This document shows, piece after piece, positions 54,168 through 63,467 of a stretch of DNA of 64,000 nucleotides. The position numbers were made by a program, and so were the translations under genes. Every line of letters begins with the position of its first letter. Within the stretch, counting starts at the first letter, position 1. Source of the stretch: Brachybacterium sp. P6-10-X1 (lineage in GTDB: Bacteria > Actinomycetota > Actinomycetes > Actinomycetales > Dermabacteraceae); assembly GCF_001969445.1 (NCBI RefSeq), contig NZ_CP017297.1:2604001-2668000 (forward strand), in the 5' to 3' direction. The notes under the pieces were generated by a model. That model saw only the letters and a program-made list of their open reading frames with translations, ran no database searches and was not told the DNA's origin.

Positions 54168-55988
54168 TCACTCCTCGACGGGCGTGATCGTCCCGCGGAA
54201 CATCTCCAGCGTCACGAAGTTGTCCGCGTACGGGGCGTTCTCCAGGATCGGGTCGCCCGGCTCCGGGAAGCCCTGGACCCGGACGCCTTCCAGCGCCGGG
54301 TTGTTCCCGTACCGCTCGAAGATCGGGATGATCGGCAGCAGCTCGTTGAAGGCCAGCGCCACGACGGACACGTTCTTCTTCTGCTCCTCGACGTCCAGGC
54401 CCTGACCGGACTTGGTCACCAGCTCCTCCAGGTTCACGGTCCCCGCGGAGGTCTCCACGTTCTGCAGCGGGAAGGCGTAGCCCTTGCCGCCCTGGTTCTT
54501 GGCGATCGGGATGTTGTGCACGAACAGGTCCGTGACGAAGGAGAAGTGCGGGTGGGGGTGGGTCGAGGAGCCCCAGGCCTGGATCGCCATCTGGAAGTCG
54601 CCCTTGTCGATGTCGATCGGGGCCTGCTTGTCGTCCAGCCCGCGGGCGGTCACCGAGATCCCGAACTCCGAGAGCTGCTCGGCGATGTTCTTGCCCGATG
54701 CCGACCAGTCCGCATAGGTCTGCGGGAACTGGATCTCGTAGGCGGCGGCCTTGCCCTCCGGCGTCAACCAGGCATCTCCCTCCTTGGTCCAGCCCGCCTC
54801 CTCGAGCAGCGAGGTCGCCTTGTCGACGTCCTGCTCGTAGGTGTCGATCTTGCCCTTGACGTCGTCGGTGAGCCACTCGTCGACGAAGTTGTCCGAGAAG
54901 CCGACCATGTTGACCACGGCCTTGCCCGAGTCCGCGAGCGAGATCTGGCCGTTGACCTCCCGGTCGATGAGGTAGGCGAAGGCCCTGCGGGTGCGGGCGT
55001 CGGCGAACTCCGGGAACTGGTCCTGATTCAGGTACAGCGCGGGTCCCGAGTACACCGGCGGGCGCAGGATCGTGTATCCGGCCGCCTCGAAGGGCTCCTC
55101 GGAGGCCGGGGCGAAGCCGTGGGTGGCGTAGTCGACGTCGCCGGACTGGACCAGCGAGGTGACCTCGGTGGTCTCCCCGGCGTAGAGGACCACGGCGTCG
55201 AAGACGACCTTGTCGGCGCCGTAGCCGGTCTCGTTGCGCACCAGCGTCAGCTGGGTGTTGGTGATCGTGTCGTAGTCGAAGTCGTAGGGTCCGGAGACGA
55301 CGACGTTCTCGGGCTTGAAGGTCTGGAACTCGGTGCCCAGCGCCTCGCCGTCGCCCTCGTCCATCGTGCCGCCGGCGTCGACGATCGCCTTGGCGCGCTC
55401 GGCCCACTTCCCGTACTGGGAGGTGGCCAGGATGTTGCTCTTGAGCACGTAGCGTTCGAGCACGGCGGGCGGGTCCTCGAAGTTGATCACCACGGTGGTG
55501 TCGTCGGGTGCTTCCAGACCGGTGATGAAGTCCCAGGCCGGGGAGCGCTGGATGAACTGCATGTAGAAGGTGGTCAGGTAGTCCTGGGAGGTGAGGTCCG
55601 AGCCGTCGGACCACGTCAGGCCCGGTTTGAGCGTCACGGTGAGGGTGCCCCCCTCGGTGTCGAGCTCATGCGACTCGGCGATCAGGTACTCCCACTTCTT
55701 CTCCGCCCACAGCCACATGGCCGACGGCGGGACCAGCAGGTCCCGGTAGATCCCGTCGCCGATGATGGAGGTGGGCACGCCGGCGTAGGGCAGACCGGCG
55801 AAGTTGAAGTGGCCCTCGGGCGGCGGCATGAAGGGCCAGGCGCCGTGGAAGGTGCTGGCGCTGCCCTCTCCGCCGCCGCCTCCGCCGCCCTCGGGAGTGG
55901 CGGGCGAGCAGGCCGCGACGCCTGCTCCGGCGGCGGTGGTCAGGCCGACGGCCTTGAGGATGTCGCGTCGGCTCCAGCTGGTGCTCAT
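54168..55988 (-). CDS. Family 5 (Opp/Dpp-type) substrate-binding lipoprotein
   Basis: Binding protein of 606 residues for the Opp-type importer encoded upstream. Start ATG 55988, SD AAGGAG. Tat-like SRRDILKAVGLTTAAGAG leads to lipobox VAAC and a Gly-rich linker. SBP_bac_5 hallmarks: LTVTLKPGLTWSDGSDLTSQDYLTTF, VSGPYDFDYD, RTRRAFAYLIDREV, KATSLLEEAGWTKEGDAW. The family carries peptides, nickel or, in several thermophiles and actinobacteria, oligosaccharides. With GH106 and GH78 around it, an oligosaccharide is likely here. It is the last gene of its operon, the reverse of the common order. Confidence 0.9.
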   Translation of the reverse strand: MSTSWSRRDILKAVGLTTAAGAGVAACSPATPEGGGGGGGEGSASTFHGAWPFMPPPEGHFNFAGLPYAGVPTSIIGDGIYRDLLVPPSAMWLWAEKKWEYLIAESHELDTEGGTLTVTLKPGLTWSDGSDLTSQDYLTTFYMQFIQRSPAWDFITGLEAPDDTTVVINFEDPPAVLERYVLKSNILATSQYGKWAERAKAIVDAGGTMDEGDGEALGTEFQTFKPENVVVSGPYDFDYDTITNTQLTLVRNETGYGADKVVFDAVVLYAGETTEVTSLVQSGDVDYATHGFAPASEEPFEAAGYTILRPPVYSGPALYLNQDQFPEFADARTRRAFAYLIDREVNGQISLADSGKAVVNMVGFSDNFVDEWLTDDVKGKIDTYEQDVDKATSLLEEAGWTKEGDAWLTPEGKAAAYEIQFPQTYADWSASGKNIAEQLSEFGISVTARGLDDKQAPIDIDKGDFQMAIQAWGSSTHPHPHFSFVTDLFVHNIPIAKNQGGKGYAFPLQNVETSAGTVNLEELVTKSGQGLDVEEQKKNVSVVALAFNELLPIIPIFERYGNNPALEGVRVQGFPEPGDPILENAPYADNFVTLEMFRGTITPVEE

Positions 55989-56236
55989 AGGTTCTCCTTG
56001 GTTGTGACGATCGGATCGTCGGTGAGATCGGCGATCGCGTCGTCGCGATGCCGGCGTCGGGAGCTGAGTCGTCGTGCGAGAACGGAACCGACGACGATGC
56101 CGATCCCGAGCAGGAGCGCGAGGATGCTCACGATCCGCTCCCCGGTCCCGGCGTCGGTCAGGGGGAGCATGAGGGCCGCACCGACCCCCACGAAGCAGCC
56201 CAGGGACAGCAGGGCCCGGGTGGCGGCGTCGATCAT
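55985..56236 (-). CDS. Small two-helix membrane protein
   Basis: 83 residues, not recognised. Two hydrophobic segments (ALLSLGCFVGVGAALMLPL and IVSILALLLGIGIVVGSVLA) separated by a short acidic turn DAGTGER, then a basic/acidic tail SSRRRHRDDAIADLTDD. ATG 56236 overlaps the ATPase stop and its own stop overlaps the binding-protein ATG, so it is translated within the operon. Possible importer accessory or membrane anchor. Confidence 0.7.
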   Translation of the reverse strand: MIDAATRALLSLGCFVGVGAALMLPLTDAGTGERIVSILALLLGIGIVVGSVLARRLSSRRRHRDDAIADLTDDPIVTTKENL

Positions 56237-57321
56237 GAGCGTCCACCCCCGCGGTCGCCCGAGCCGGCGTCGCCGCCGGCTCCGGTGTCGGCTCCGGTGT
56301 CGGCTCCGGCCGCGGCCGTCGGCTGCGGGTCGGTGACGACCATGCAGGCCACGTCCTGGGCCGGGGCCTGCGGTGAGGGCGTCAGCACCGGGATGCGTTC
56401 GCGGCAGCGGTCCTCGGCCAGCGGGCACCGCGGGTGGAAGGTGCAGCCGCTGGGGAGGTCGGAGAGGCTGGGGATGTCGGCGCTGAGCAGACCGGCCCCG
56501 GACTTCTTCTGACGGGCCTTCTCCGGGTCCGGCTCGGGCACGGCCTCCAGCAGTGCCTTCGTGTAGGGGTGCTGGGGGTCGTTGATCACCTGCGGGGTGG
56601 GCCCGGCCTCGACGATCTTGCCCAGGTACATCACCGCCGTCCGGCCCTCCCAGGCGAAGTACTTGGCCAGGGCGAGGTCGTGGGTGATGTAGATGAAGCC
56701 GACGCCGTCCTCGGTGCGCAGCCGGGTGAGCATGTTCAGCAGGCTCACCCGGATGGACACGTCGAGCATCGAGGTGGACTCATCGGCGATCAGCAGCCGC
56801 GGTGAGAGGGTCAGACCGCGGGCGACGGAGACGCGCTGGCGCTGACCGCCCGAGAGCTGGTGGGGGAACTTCCCGCGGTAGCTCTCCGCCGGGGTCAGAT
56901 CGACCGTCTCCAGCAGCTCGTCGACCCGCTGGTCGACCTCCGCCGGGTTGTGAGCCAGCCCGTGGCGACGCAGCGGGATCGACAGGGTGCTGTGCACGGA
57001 GCGGATCGGGTTCAGCGAGGCGTAGGGGTCCTGGTGGATGTACTGCACGGAGCGCCGGTAGCGTCGGCGATCCGCGCGCGTCATCGCGGCCAGGTCCTTG
57101 CCCTCGAAGCGGACGGTGCCGGAGCTCGGGGAGGCGAGGCCGGCGGCCAGGCGGGCCGCGGTGGTCTTCCCGCTGCCGGATTCGCCGACCAGGCAGAGCA
57201 CCTCGCCGGCGCCGACGCCGAGGGACACGTCGGAGACGGCCGGCAGGTCCCGGCCCTTGACGCGGAAGACCTGGGAGGCGTGGTCGAGCTCGATCAGCGG
57301 ATCGGGGGCGGGCTCACGCAC
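56233..57321 (-). CDS. Opp/Dpp-type ABC ATPase (second)
   Basis: 362 residues. Walker A GESGSGKTT (about 46-54), signature LSGGQRQRV, Walker B LLIADESTSMLD, and the C-terminal oligopeptide-transporter extension with Cys motif GCTFHPRCPLAEDRC (a possible iron-sulfur site in this class). Note Ser in DESTS where DEPTS is usual. GTG 57321 overlaps the previous gene by 8 nt. The tail ADTGADTGAGGDAGSG is encoded by short repeats. Confidence 0.93.
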   Translation of the reverse strand: MREPAPDPLIELDHASQVFRVKGRDLPAVSDVSLGVGAGEVLCLVGESGSGKTTAARLAAGLASPSSGTVRFEGKDLAAMTRADRRRYRRSVQYIHQDPYASLNPIRSVHSTLSIPLRRHGLAHNPAEVDQRVDELLETVDLTPAESYRGKFPHQLSGGQRQRVSVARGLTLSPRLLIADESTSMLDVSIRVSLLNMLTRLRTEDGVGFIYITHDLALAKYFAWEGRTAVMYLGKIVEAGPTPQVINDPQHPYTKALLEAVPEPDPEKARQKKSGAGLLSADIPSLSDLPSGCTFHPRCPLAEDRCRERIPVLTPSPQAPAQDVACMVVTDPQPTAAAGADTGADTGAGGDAGSGDRGGGRS

Positions 57322-58402
57322 GGGCGATCACCTTCCGTTCGTGATGGACCTGGTCGTGGTGGATGCAGGCCGCCGCATGGGTCATGTCCGCGGGCCGCTC
57401 GGTGAGGGGGATCAGCTCGGGCTCGGCCCGCAGGCACTCGTCGGTCGCGAGCTCGCAGCGGGGCGCGAAGGTGCAGCCGGGAGGCAGGGTCGCCAGCGAC
57501 GGCGGGGCCCCGGGGATCGAGGCCAGCTCCGGCAGGTCCCCGCTGACCGGCGGGACGGCGTTGATGAGCTTGGAGGTGTAGGGATGCTTCGGGGCGGAGA
57601 AGATGTCGCGGGTCGACCCGGTCTCGATGACCGTCCCGGCGTACATCGTGATCACCCGGTCTGCGAGCTCGGCGGCGAGCGCGAGGTCGTGCGAGATGAA
57701 GATCATCGCGAACTTGTACTCCGCGCGCAGCTCCGCCAGCAGGTCGATCACGGTGCGCTGGGTGAGGATGTCCAGCGCGGTGGTGGGCTCGTCCAGCACC
57801 AGCAGCCGCGGGCGCAGCAGCAGCGATGCCGCGATCAGCGCTCTCTGCTTCATCCCGCCGGACAGCTCGTGGGGGTAGCTCCCCAGCACCCGTCGCGGCT
57901 CGAGGCGCACCGAGCGCAGGGCCTCGGCGGAGCGCTCGAGGATCTCGCGCCGGCCGATCTTCCCGGGGGCGTGGTCCGTGAGGGTGTCCGCCATCTGCTG
58001 GCCGATCGTGAGCACGGGGTTGAAGGCGTTCTGCGCGCCCTGGAACACCATGGCCGCCTCGGACCAGCGCCATCGCCGCAGCTGGGCCTGGGTCATCGAG
58101 GTCACGTCCCGTCTGCGCCCGTCCTCACCGGTGAAGGCGACGGAGCCGCCGGTGATCTCGCCGAGGGTGGGCAGCAGGCGCAGCAGCGCGAGACCGAGGG
58201 TGGTCTTGCCGCAGCCGGATTCGCCGACCAGGGCCAGGGAGGACTCGGGGTAGAGGTCGAAGCTCACCCCGCGCAGAGCGCGCACGGAGGTGTTCTTGCC
58301 GGTGCGGTAGGCGACCTGGAGGTCCCGCGCGGACAGCACCGGGGCATCGGGAACCGACGTCGCGGGGTCTGCGGAGCCGTCGGGCGTCGTGGAGTGGGTC
58401 AT
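57314..58402 (-). CDS. Opp/Dpp-type ABC ATPase (first)
   Basis: 362 residues. Walker A GESGCGKTT, Q-loop VFQGAQNAFNPV, signature LSGGMKQRA, Walker B LLVLDEPTTALD, H-loop FISHDLA, and the C-terminal GCTFAPRCELATDEC motif. It pairs with the second ATPase as OppD/OppF do. ATG 58402 shares one base with the permease stop (TGATG). Confidence 0.94.
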   Translation of the reverse strand: MTHSTTPDGSADPATSVPDAPVLSARDLQVAYRTGKNTSVRALRGVSFDLYPESSLALVGESGCGKTTLGLALLRLLPTLGEITGGSVAFTGEDGRRRDVTSMTQAQLRRWRWSEAAMVFQGAQNAFNPVLTIGQQMADTLTDHAPGKIGRREILERSAEALRSVRLEPRRVLGSYPHELSGGMKQRALIAASLLLRPRLLVLDEPTTALDILTQRTVIDLLAELRAEYKFAMIFISHDLALAAELADRVITMYAGTVIETGSTRDIFSAPKHPYTSKLINAVPPVSGDLPELASIPGAPPSLATLPPGCTFAPRCELATDECLRAEPELIPLTERPADMTHAAACIHHDQVHHERKVIARA

Positions 58403-59340
58403 CAGCGGTCCCTCAGTCGGGGGTTGAGGATCTCTTCGAGGGTGCGGGTCAGCAGGATCAGCCCCAGCTGCAGCAGCACGATCATGGTGACCGGGGCGAC
58501 GATGTACGGCATCGCGTCGGGGTTGAACATCGCGCCCTTGGTCCACGCGTCGTTGATCATGATTCCCCAGTTGGTGCCCTTCTGCGGGGCCAGGCCCAGC
58601 AGGTACAGGCCCACCATCGCGTAGATCGCGTTGGTGACCGCGATGATGAAGTTGATCAGGATGTAGCTGGCCATGTTGGGGACGATCTCCCCGAACACGA
58701 TGCGCACCCAGCCGACGTCGAGCAGCTGCGCCGCCTCGACGAACTCGCGCTCCTTGAGCGAGAGCACCTGTGCCCGGATCGAGCGCATCAGCACCGGCCA
58801 GCTCAGGACGCCGATGATGATGCCCAGCAGCATCGGCGAGTCGAGGTTGTAGAAGGCGCCGACGACGGCGAGCAGGACGATCTGCGGGACGGTCATGACG
58901 ATGTCGGTCAGCTGGAGCATCGCAGCGTCGAAGCGGCCGCCGAAGTAACCGGCGAGCGATCCGATGGCCACGGCGATCACGGTGGTGATGCCGGCCGCGA
59001 GGAATCCGACCAACAGCACGGTCCGCCCGCCGATCACCAGCAGGTGGAGGGTGTCCTTGCCGGTGCCCTCGAGCCCCAGCCAGTGACGGCTGCTGGGCCC
59101 CTCCCAGGCGCGGCTCGCATCGCCGGGGACGTCGGTGCCGACCACGAGCGGGCCGATCAGGGACAGCAGCAGGATCGCGACCACCAGGCACAGGCCCAGG
59201 AATCCGGAGGCGCTGCGGGTCAGCTCGTTCAGGAGCCGACGCAGCGGGCCGGTGCCGGAGCTCCTGCCGGCCGCGGGGGCGGGTGCCCCGGTGTCGGCGG
59301 GGGCGGTGGTGGCGGTGGCGGGCGGGGCGTCGGCGCTCAT
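58402..59340 (-). CDS. Opp/Dpp-type ABC permease C
   Basis: Membrane subunit, 312 residues. N-terminal Ala/Pro/Thr-rich tail, helix LCLVVAILLLSLIGPLVVG, the HWLGLEGTGKDTLHLLVIGGRTVLLVG signature region of DppC-type permeases, and EAA-like loop FVEAAQLLDVGWVR. ATG 59340 overlaps permease B (ATGA). Confidence 0.92.
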   Translation of the reverse strand: MSADAPPATATTAPADTGAPAPAAGRSSGTGPLRRLLNELTRSASGFLGLCLVVAILLLSLIGPLVVGTDVPGDASRAWEGPSSRHWLGLEGTGKDTLHLLVIGGRTVLLVGFLAAGITTVIAVAIGSLAGYFGGRFDAAMLQLTDIVMTVPQIVLLAVVGAFYNLDSPMLLGIIIGVLSWPVLMRSIRAQVLSLKEREFVEAAQLLDVGWVRIVFGEIVPNMASYILINFIIAVTNAIYAMVGLYLLGLAPQKGTNWGIMINDAWTKGAMFNPDAMPYIVAPVTMIVLLQLGLILLTRTLEEILNPRLRDR

Positions 59341-60479
59341 GCGGCACCTCCCTCGCCGAGGCGGATCCGGGGATCGAGGGCGGCGTTGATGAGGTCGGCC
59401 GCGAGATTGGCGAGCACCACGGTGATCGTGACCACCAGCAGCACCCCTTGGATCGTCGGGTAGTCGCGGGTGTTGATCGACTCGAACAGCAGCAGGCCGA
59501 TGCCCTCGTAGGAGAAGGTCTGCTCGACGAAGATGGCGCCGCCGACGATGAACCCGGCCTGGGTGGCGATCTGGGCGATCAGCGGCAGCAGGGCGTTGCG
59601 GCCGACGTAGTTGGACTGGATGCGGGTCTCCTTGAGACCGCGCGCCTTCGCGACGGTCACGTAGTCCTCGCCGAGGATCTGCGTGGTCGAGGCCTTCATG
59701 ATCAACGCCCAGGTCCCCACCGTGGTCAGGACGTAGGTGATGATCGGCAGCGTCGCGTGGTAGCCGATGTCGGAGAGGAAGCGGAGGGAGAACTCGGGGT
59801 CCACGCCCGGGGTGACGTTGCCGCGCATCCGCGTGTAGTCGATGATGCCCAGCTGCACTGCTCCGACCACCACGATGAGGATCGCCAGCAGGTAGTTGGG
59901 GATCGCGTGGAAGCCGCTGCCGATGATCGAGACGGCGTGGTCGATGATCCCGCCGCGGCGGTAGGCCATGATCATGCCGAGGATCAACCCGATGGTGATG
60001 GAGATCAGCAGGGCGATCCCGACGCTGTAGAGCGTCCACGGGAGGTACTGGGCGATCTTGTCCATCACCGTGACCCCGGGGGTCGCGATCGAGGTGCCCA
60101 TGTCGCCGTGGAGCAGACCGGAGAGGTAGTCGAGGTACTGCCGCCAGATCGGGGTGGAGGGGTCGAAGCGGAAGAAGTTGCTGGCCTCGGCGGCGGCCTG
60201 CTCGTAGCTCTTCCCGTACAGGGCGATCTGCTGGTTGATGTAGACGTCGACCGGATTGCCGGGCAGCAGGCGCACCATCAGGAACACGCCGGAGGCGACC
60301 ACCCAGACCACGAAGGCCGAGCGCAGCAGCCGACGCAGGATGAACGAGTGGTAGATCCGGTGCCCGAGGGATGCGCGGGGGCGCGTCGGTGCTGCGGTCC
60401 CCGGAGGGGCCGCCTCGGGCCCTCCGGGGGCAGCGGCGGACTCTGCGGGTGCCGCAGAGGTCGGAACGTCAGCGGTCAT
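59337..60479 (-). CDS. Opp/Dpp-type ABC permease B
   Basis: First gene of the operon, 380 residues. Start ATG 60479, SD GAGGAG (plus 60484-60489). Low-complexity N-tail of about 40 residues, first helix SAFVVWVVASGVFLMVRLLPG with the DppB motif RLLPGNPVD, then LDYLSGLLHGDMGTS and EAA-like loop DYVTVAKARGLKE. Operon order permease-permease-ATPase-ATPase-small protein-binding protein. Confidence 0.93.
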   Translation of the reverse strand: MTADVPTSAAPAESAAAPGGPEAAPPGTAAPTRPRASLGHRIYHSFILRRLLRSAFVVWVVASGVFLMVRLLPGNPVDVYINQQIALYGKSYEQAAAEASNFFRFDPSTPIWRQYLDYLSGLLHGDMGTSIATPGVTVMDKIAQYLPWTLYSVGIALLISITIGLILGMIMAYRRGGIIDHAVSIIGSGFHAIPNYLLAILIVVVGAVQLGIIDYTRMRGNVTPGVDPEFSLRFLSDIGYHATLPIITYVLTTVGTWALIMKASTTQILGEDYVTVAKARGLKETRIQSNYVGRNALLPLIAQIATQAGFIVGGAIFVEQTFSYEGIGLLLFESINTRDYPTIQGVLLVVTITVVLANLAADLINAALDPRIRLGEGGAA

Positions 60480-60521
60480 TGCTCTCCTCGACGACAAGCG
60501 ACGGTGCTCGGCGGAACTCTA

Positions 60522-60563
60522 TCGATATTGTGACCCCGTACACACCAGAAACATGGTCACGAT
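60522..60563 (-). promoter_or_regulatory. Promoter and inverted repeat of the Opp-type operon
   Basis: Minus-strand -35 TTTCTG (plus 60546-60551), 18-nt spacer, -10 TATCGA (plus 60522-60527). ATTGTGACC (60527-60535) and GGTCACGAT (60555-60563) form a 9-bp inverted repeat with one mismatch across the promoter, a likely regulator site. Confidence 0.5.
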
Positions 60564-60694
60564 TCGAGCAATCTTGCGCGAGTCGGCGGATGAACGGGCA
60601 CGTTCGCGCTTGCCGGGAGGCCGCGACCCACCCGACCCCGCACCTCGTCCTGACGGCTTCCACGCAGGTCAGAGCACAGTTCTGTGGCCCCGGT

Positions 60695-60715
60695 CCGGGA
60701 TCTCCCGGCCGGGAG
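60695..60715 (-). terminator. Palindromic terminator after GH106
   Basis: Overlapping palindromes CCGGGA-TC-TCCCGG (60695-60708) and CTCCCGGCCGGGAG (60702-60715) within 9-30 nt of the GH106 stop. Confidence 0.45.
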
Positions 60716-60723
60716 GGCGTCGC

Positions 60724-63405
60724 TCAGAGGGTGCGCGGCCCCCGATGCAGCACGGGAACGGTGCGCAGACCGGTCGCGACGCCGTCGAGCATCCGCTCGA
60801 TCTCCTGCTGCTGGAACCGCCGCCCGTAGGCCTCCTGGGCGGCGTCCACGACGCCCTCCGCAGCCGCGGTGTGCTCCGCCGTGGCGGCGGCCGCGGCCGT
60901 GGTGCCGAGGATCCGCAGGCGCAGCGTGGACGTCCCGGCAGGGAGCTTCCCGGTGAGATCGAGCCGGTACGGCGGTCGCCACAGGATGCCGAGCTCCTCT
61001 CCGTCGACCTCGAGGATCGCGATCTCTCGCACCGGCGGCTCGAGCAGCGCCCGGTATCCGCTGCCTCCGCCGGTGCGGGTGATGGCTCTGCCCTCCCCGA
61101 GATCGAGCACCAGGGGCCCGCGCGCGGTCGCCGGATCGATGGTCACCGTCGTCTCGAGCACGAGCGGTCGCAGGTCGGCGGCCTCCGTGCCCGTCAGGAG
61201 GTGCGGCAGCTCGATCGGCGTCGGCTCCTCCCACCGACGGCGGGCCGTCCAGGGGCCCGTGAGCGCGAGAGGGCCGGACGACACGTCGGGGCCCTGCGGG
61301 ACGCCATCGTGCGGTGCGGCCGCGAGGCTCCGAGCAGCCTCCGGTGCCGCCCCGTCATCGGTGGCGAGCAGGAGCAGTGCCTGGTACGGGTGCAGGACCA
61401 GGGCGGCGGCGTCCGGCGCGAGCGCGCGCGTGCTGCCGTCGGACGGGTCGTGGAGCACGAGCCCAGCACGGGGCTCCCTCACCGCGACCTCGATCTCGCG
61501 TCGGGCCGGACCCGTGTTGGCCAGGAGATACAGGTCCCCGTCAGCGAGACGTCGGCGCACCGTGCCCACCTCCCCGCCGTCGCCGGTCAGCCGCAGCGGC
61601 GGGGGCAGGACGGCCGACAGCGCCGCGCCGAGGCCGGCCTCCTCCGCACCCTCGACGGCCGGCTCGCCGACGCCCTCGGCGGCGCCGGTGGCGGCGGTCA
61701 TGGACAAGGCGGCGTGATCGACGAGCAGCGCGTCGTCGACCGCGTCGTCCGCGAGCGCCACCTGCACTCCCGCCGGGTAGGCCGGGGAGCCGACGGCGAG
61801 CACGGTGCCGCCGGCCCCGCGCACCCGGTCCAGCCAGGCGGCCGCCGCGGCAGGGAGCCGACCCACCCGGGGCAGCACCACCACGGGGTAGTCGGCCGGG
61901 TCCAGGCCCGCCAGGGCGTCGTCGTCGACCAGGTCGAGGTCATAGCCGCTCCGGCGGATCGCGGCCGGGATCTGCTCCCCCACGTAGGCACGGCAGGCGC
62001 GCCACAGGTCGTGGCCGCCGCCGCGGGCGGCCCGGACGTCGGCGTAGGGCAGGTACAGCGCGACGTCCGCGCCCGGTTCCCCCTGGCGCAGGGCGGCGCA
62101 CATCCGGGTGAGGTGGGCGGTGAGCTCGCGCATCGCGGGCCACCAGGCGTTGCGGTCGTCGAGGGCGCCGGCGGCGTAGAACGTCCAGCCCAGACCCGGC
62201 GCGTCGGGCGCGGAGTAGGGCCAGCCGTGCCCCACGAAGTGCGTGATCCCCAGCAGCAGGTGCTCGTGCGCCTCCCCCAGCAGATCCAGCGGCGCGGCGC
62301 GGAAGGACGGGGAGTGCGCCCAGGTCCAGACCTCGCTGGAGACCACCTCGCGCCGGGCGAGGTGAGCGGCGGAGGAGGCCCAGCGGGACTGTGTCAGCGC
62401 GGTCCATCCGGCGCCCTCCCCCTCGATGAGGTGGGCGCCCTGCTGGGCGCTGAGGGTGATCGGCGGTTCTCCGTAACCCTGCAGCCGGAAGCGGACCCCG
62501 TGCTCCTCCGCCCAGTCCCGGCACACCGCCACGAAGTTCTCCTCGACCAGCTCGGAGAGGGTCCGCCCGTAGTCCTCGCGCACCTCGGCGGCGCCGGGGC
62601 CGTCGACCTGCAGCAGGTGCAGCACGGGCAGCAGGTCGTAGCCGCGTCGGTCCCGGAAGTGCGCGGGCAGACCCGCGGTCCATCCCGCCTCGTACACCTC
62701 GAGGCTGTCGCTGAAGACGGTGCCGAGCAGCTCCGCGGGCACCGCATCCAGCACGGCCCCGCCCACCGTGTCGAGGTGATGGCGCACGGCAGCAGCGCTG
62801 AGGTGGTCGACCACCGGTCCCTCGGCGCCCGCCGCGGCGCGCTTGACCTGCTGCCCGGTCACCTCCGACCAGGCGATCAGCACGGTGCGGGGTCCGCGGC
62901 CGGCCGGGATCTCCAGGCGGTCGCCCGGGACGGGCACGGGAGTCCATCCTGCGGGCGGGGATCCGTCCCCGAGGTGGACGGAGACGAGCTCGTCGCCGGG
63001 CCAGGACGGCGTGAGCTGCCGGCTCAGCGGCTGGGGCCCGAGGTCCCGGCGCTCCCAGCGCAGGCGCCTCGAGGCGTGCTCGGGGCCGACGTGGGCGCCG
63101 CCGTAGGACCAGCCGCTGCCGAGGGTCACGTCCAGACGCAGGCCCAGCTCGCGCGCTCGCTCGGCGGCGTGGCGCACGTGGGCGAGCACCTCGCGGGAGA
63201 GATACTCCGGGGAGTCCGGGCGCAGCGGGTACACCAGCGCGATCTCCGCCCCGCCGAGTCCGGCCGCGGCCATGGCACGCAGCTCGCGATCGATCTCGTC
63301 GCGCTCGACGTCCGGCCCGAACCACCACCAGCGCATCATGGGCCGGGCGGCCGGGTCCGGATGCGTCGAGGCGTCGAGGACCTGCTGGACGGTGTGGCTG
63401 CTCAT
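60724..63405 (-). CDS. Alpha-L-rhamnosidase-like glycosyl hydrolase, GH106
   Basis: 893 residues, within the usual range of the family. GH106-like features: an N-terminal barrel with MMRWWWFGPDVERDEIDREL, AGLGGAEIALVYPL, TLGSGWSYGGAHVGPEHASR, the segment FSDSLEVYEAGWTAGLPAHF and RRGYDLLPVLHLL, then SSEVWTWAHSPSF and a C-terminal beta-sandwich. No signal peptide, unlike many Bacteroidetes homologues, so cytoplasmic. ATG 63405 with SD GGAAGTGA. It follows a Gfo/Idh/MocA gene and precedes the Opp-type importer, all minus strand. Confidence 0.82.
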   Translation of the reverse strand: MSSHTVQQVLDASTHPDPAARPMMRWWWFGPDVERDEIDRELRAMAAAGLGGAEIALVYPLRPDSPEYLSREVLAHVRHAAERARELGLRLDVTLGSGWSYGGAHVGPEHASRRLRWERRDLGPQPLSRQLTPSWPGDELVSVHLGDGSPPAGWTPVPVPGDRLEIPAGRGPRTVLIAWSEVTGQQVKRAAAGAEGPVVDHLSAAAVRHHLDTVGGAVLDAVPAELLGTVFSDSLEVYEAGWTAGLPAHFRDRRGYDLLPVLHLLQVDGPGAAEVREDYGRTLSELVEENFVAVCRDWAEEHGVRFRLQGYGEPPITLSAQQGAHLIEGEGAGWTALTQSRWASSAAHLARREVVSSEVWTWAHSPSFRAAPLDLLGEAHEHLLLGITHFVGHGWPYSAPDAPGLGWTFYAAGALDDRNAWWPAMRELTAHLTRMCAALRQGEPGADVALYLPYADVRAARGGGHDLWRACRAYVGEQIPAAIRRSGYDLDLVDDDALAGLDPADYPVVVLPRVGRLPAAAAAWLDRVRGAGGTVLAVGSPAYPAGVQVALADDAVDDALLVDHAALSMTAATGAAEGVGEPAVEGAEEAGLGAALSAVLPPPLRLTGDGGEVGTVRRRLADGDLYLLANTGPARREIEVAVREPRAGLVLHDPSDGSTRALAPDAAALVLHPYQALLLLATDDGAAPEAARSLAAAPHDGVPQGPDVSSGPLALTGPWTARRRWEEPTPIELPHLLTGTEAADLRPLVLETTVTIDPATARGPLVLDLGEGRAITRTGGGSGYRALLEPPVREIAILEVDGEELGILWRPPYRLDLTGKLPAGTSTLRLRILGTTAAAAATAEHTAAAEGVVDAAQEAYGRRFQQQEIERMLDGVATGLRTVPVLHRGPRTL

Positions 63406-63467
63406 CGTTCACTTCCGGACGAGGGTCGACGCCGGACGGGGCCGACGCCGGGCGGGGGTGGGAGGCG

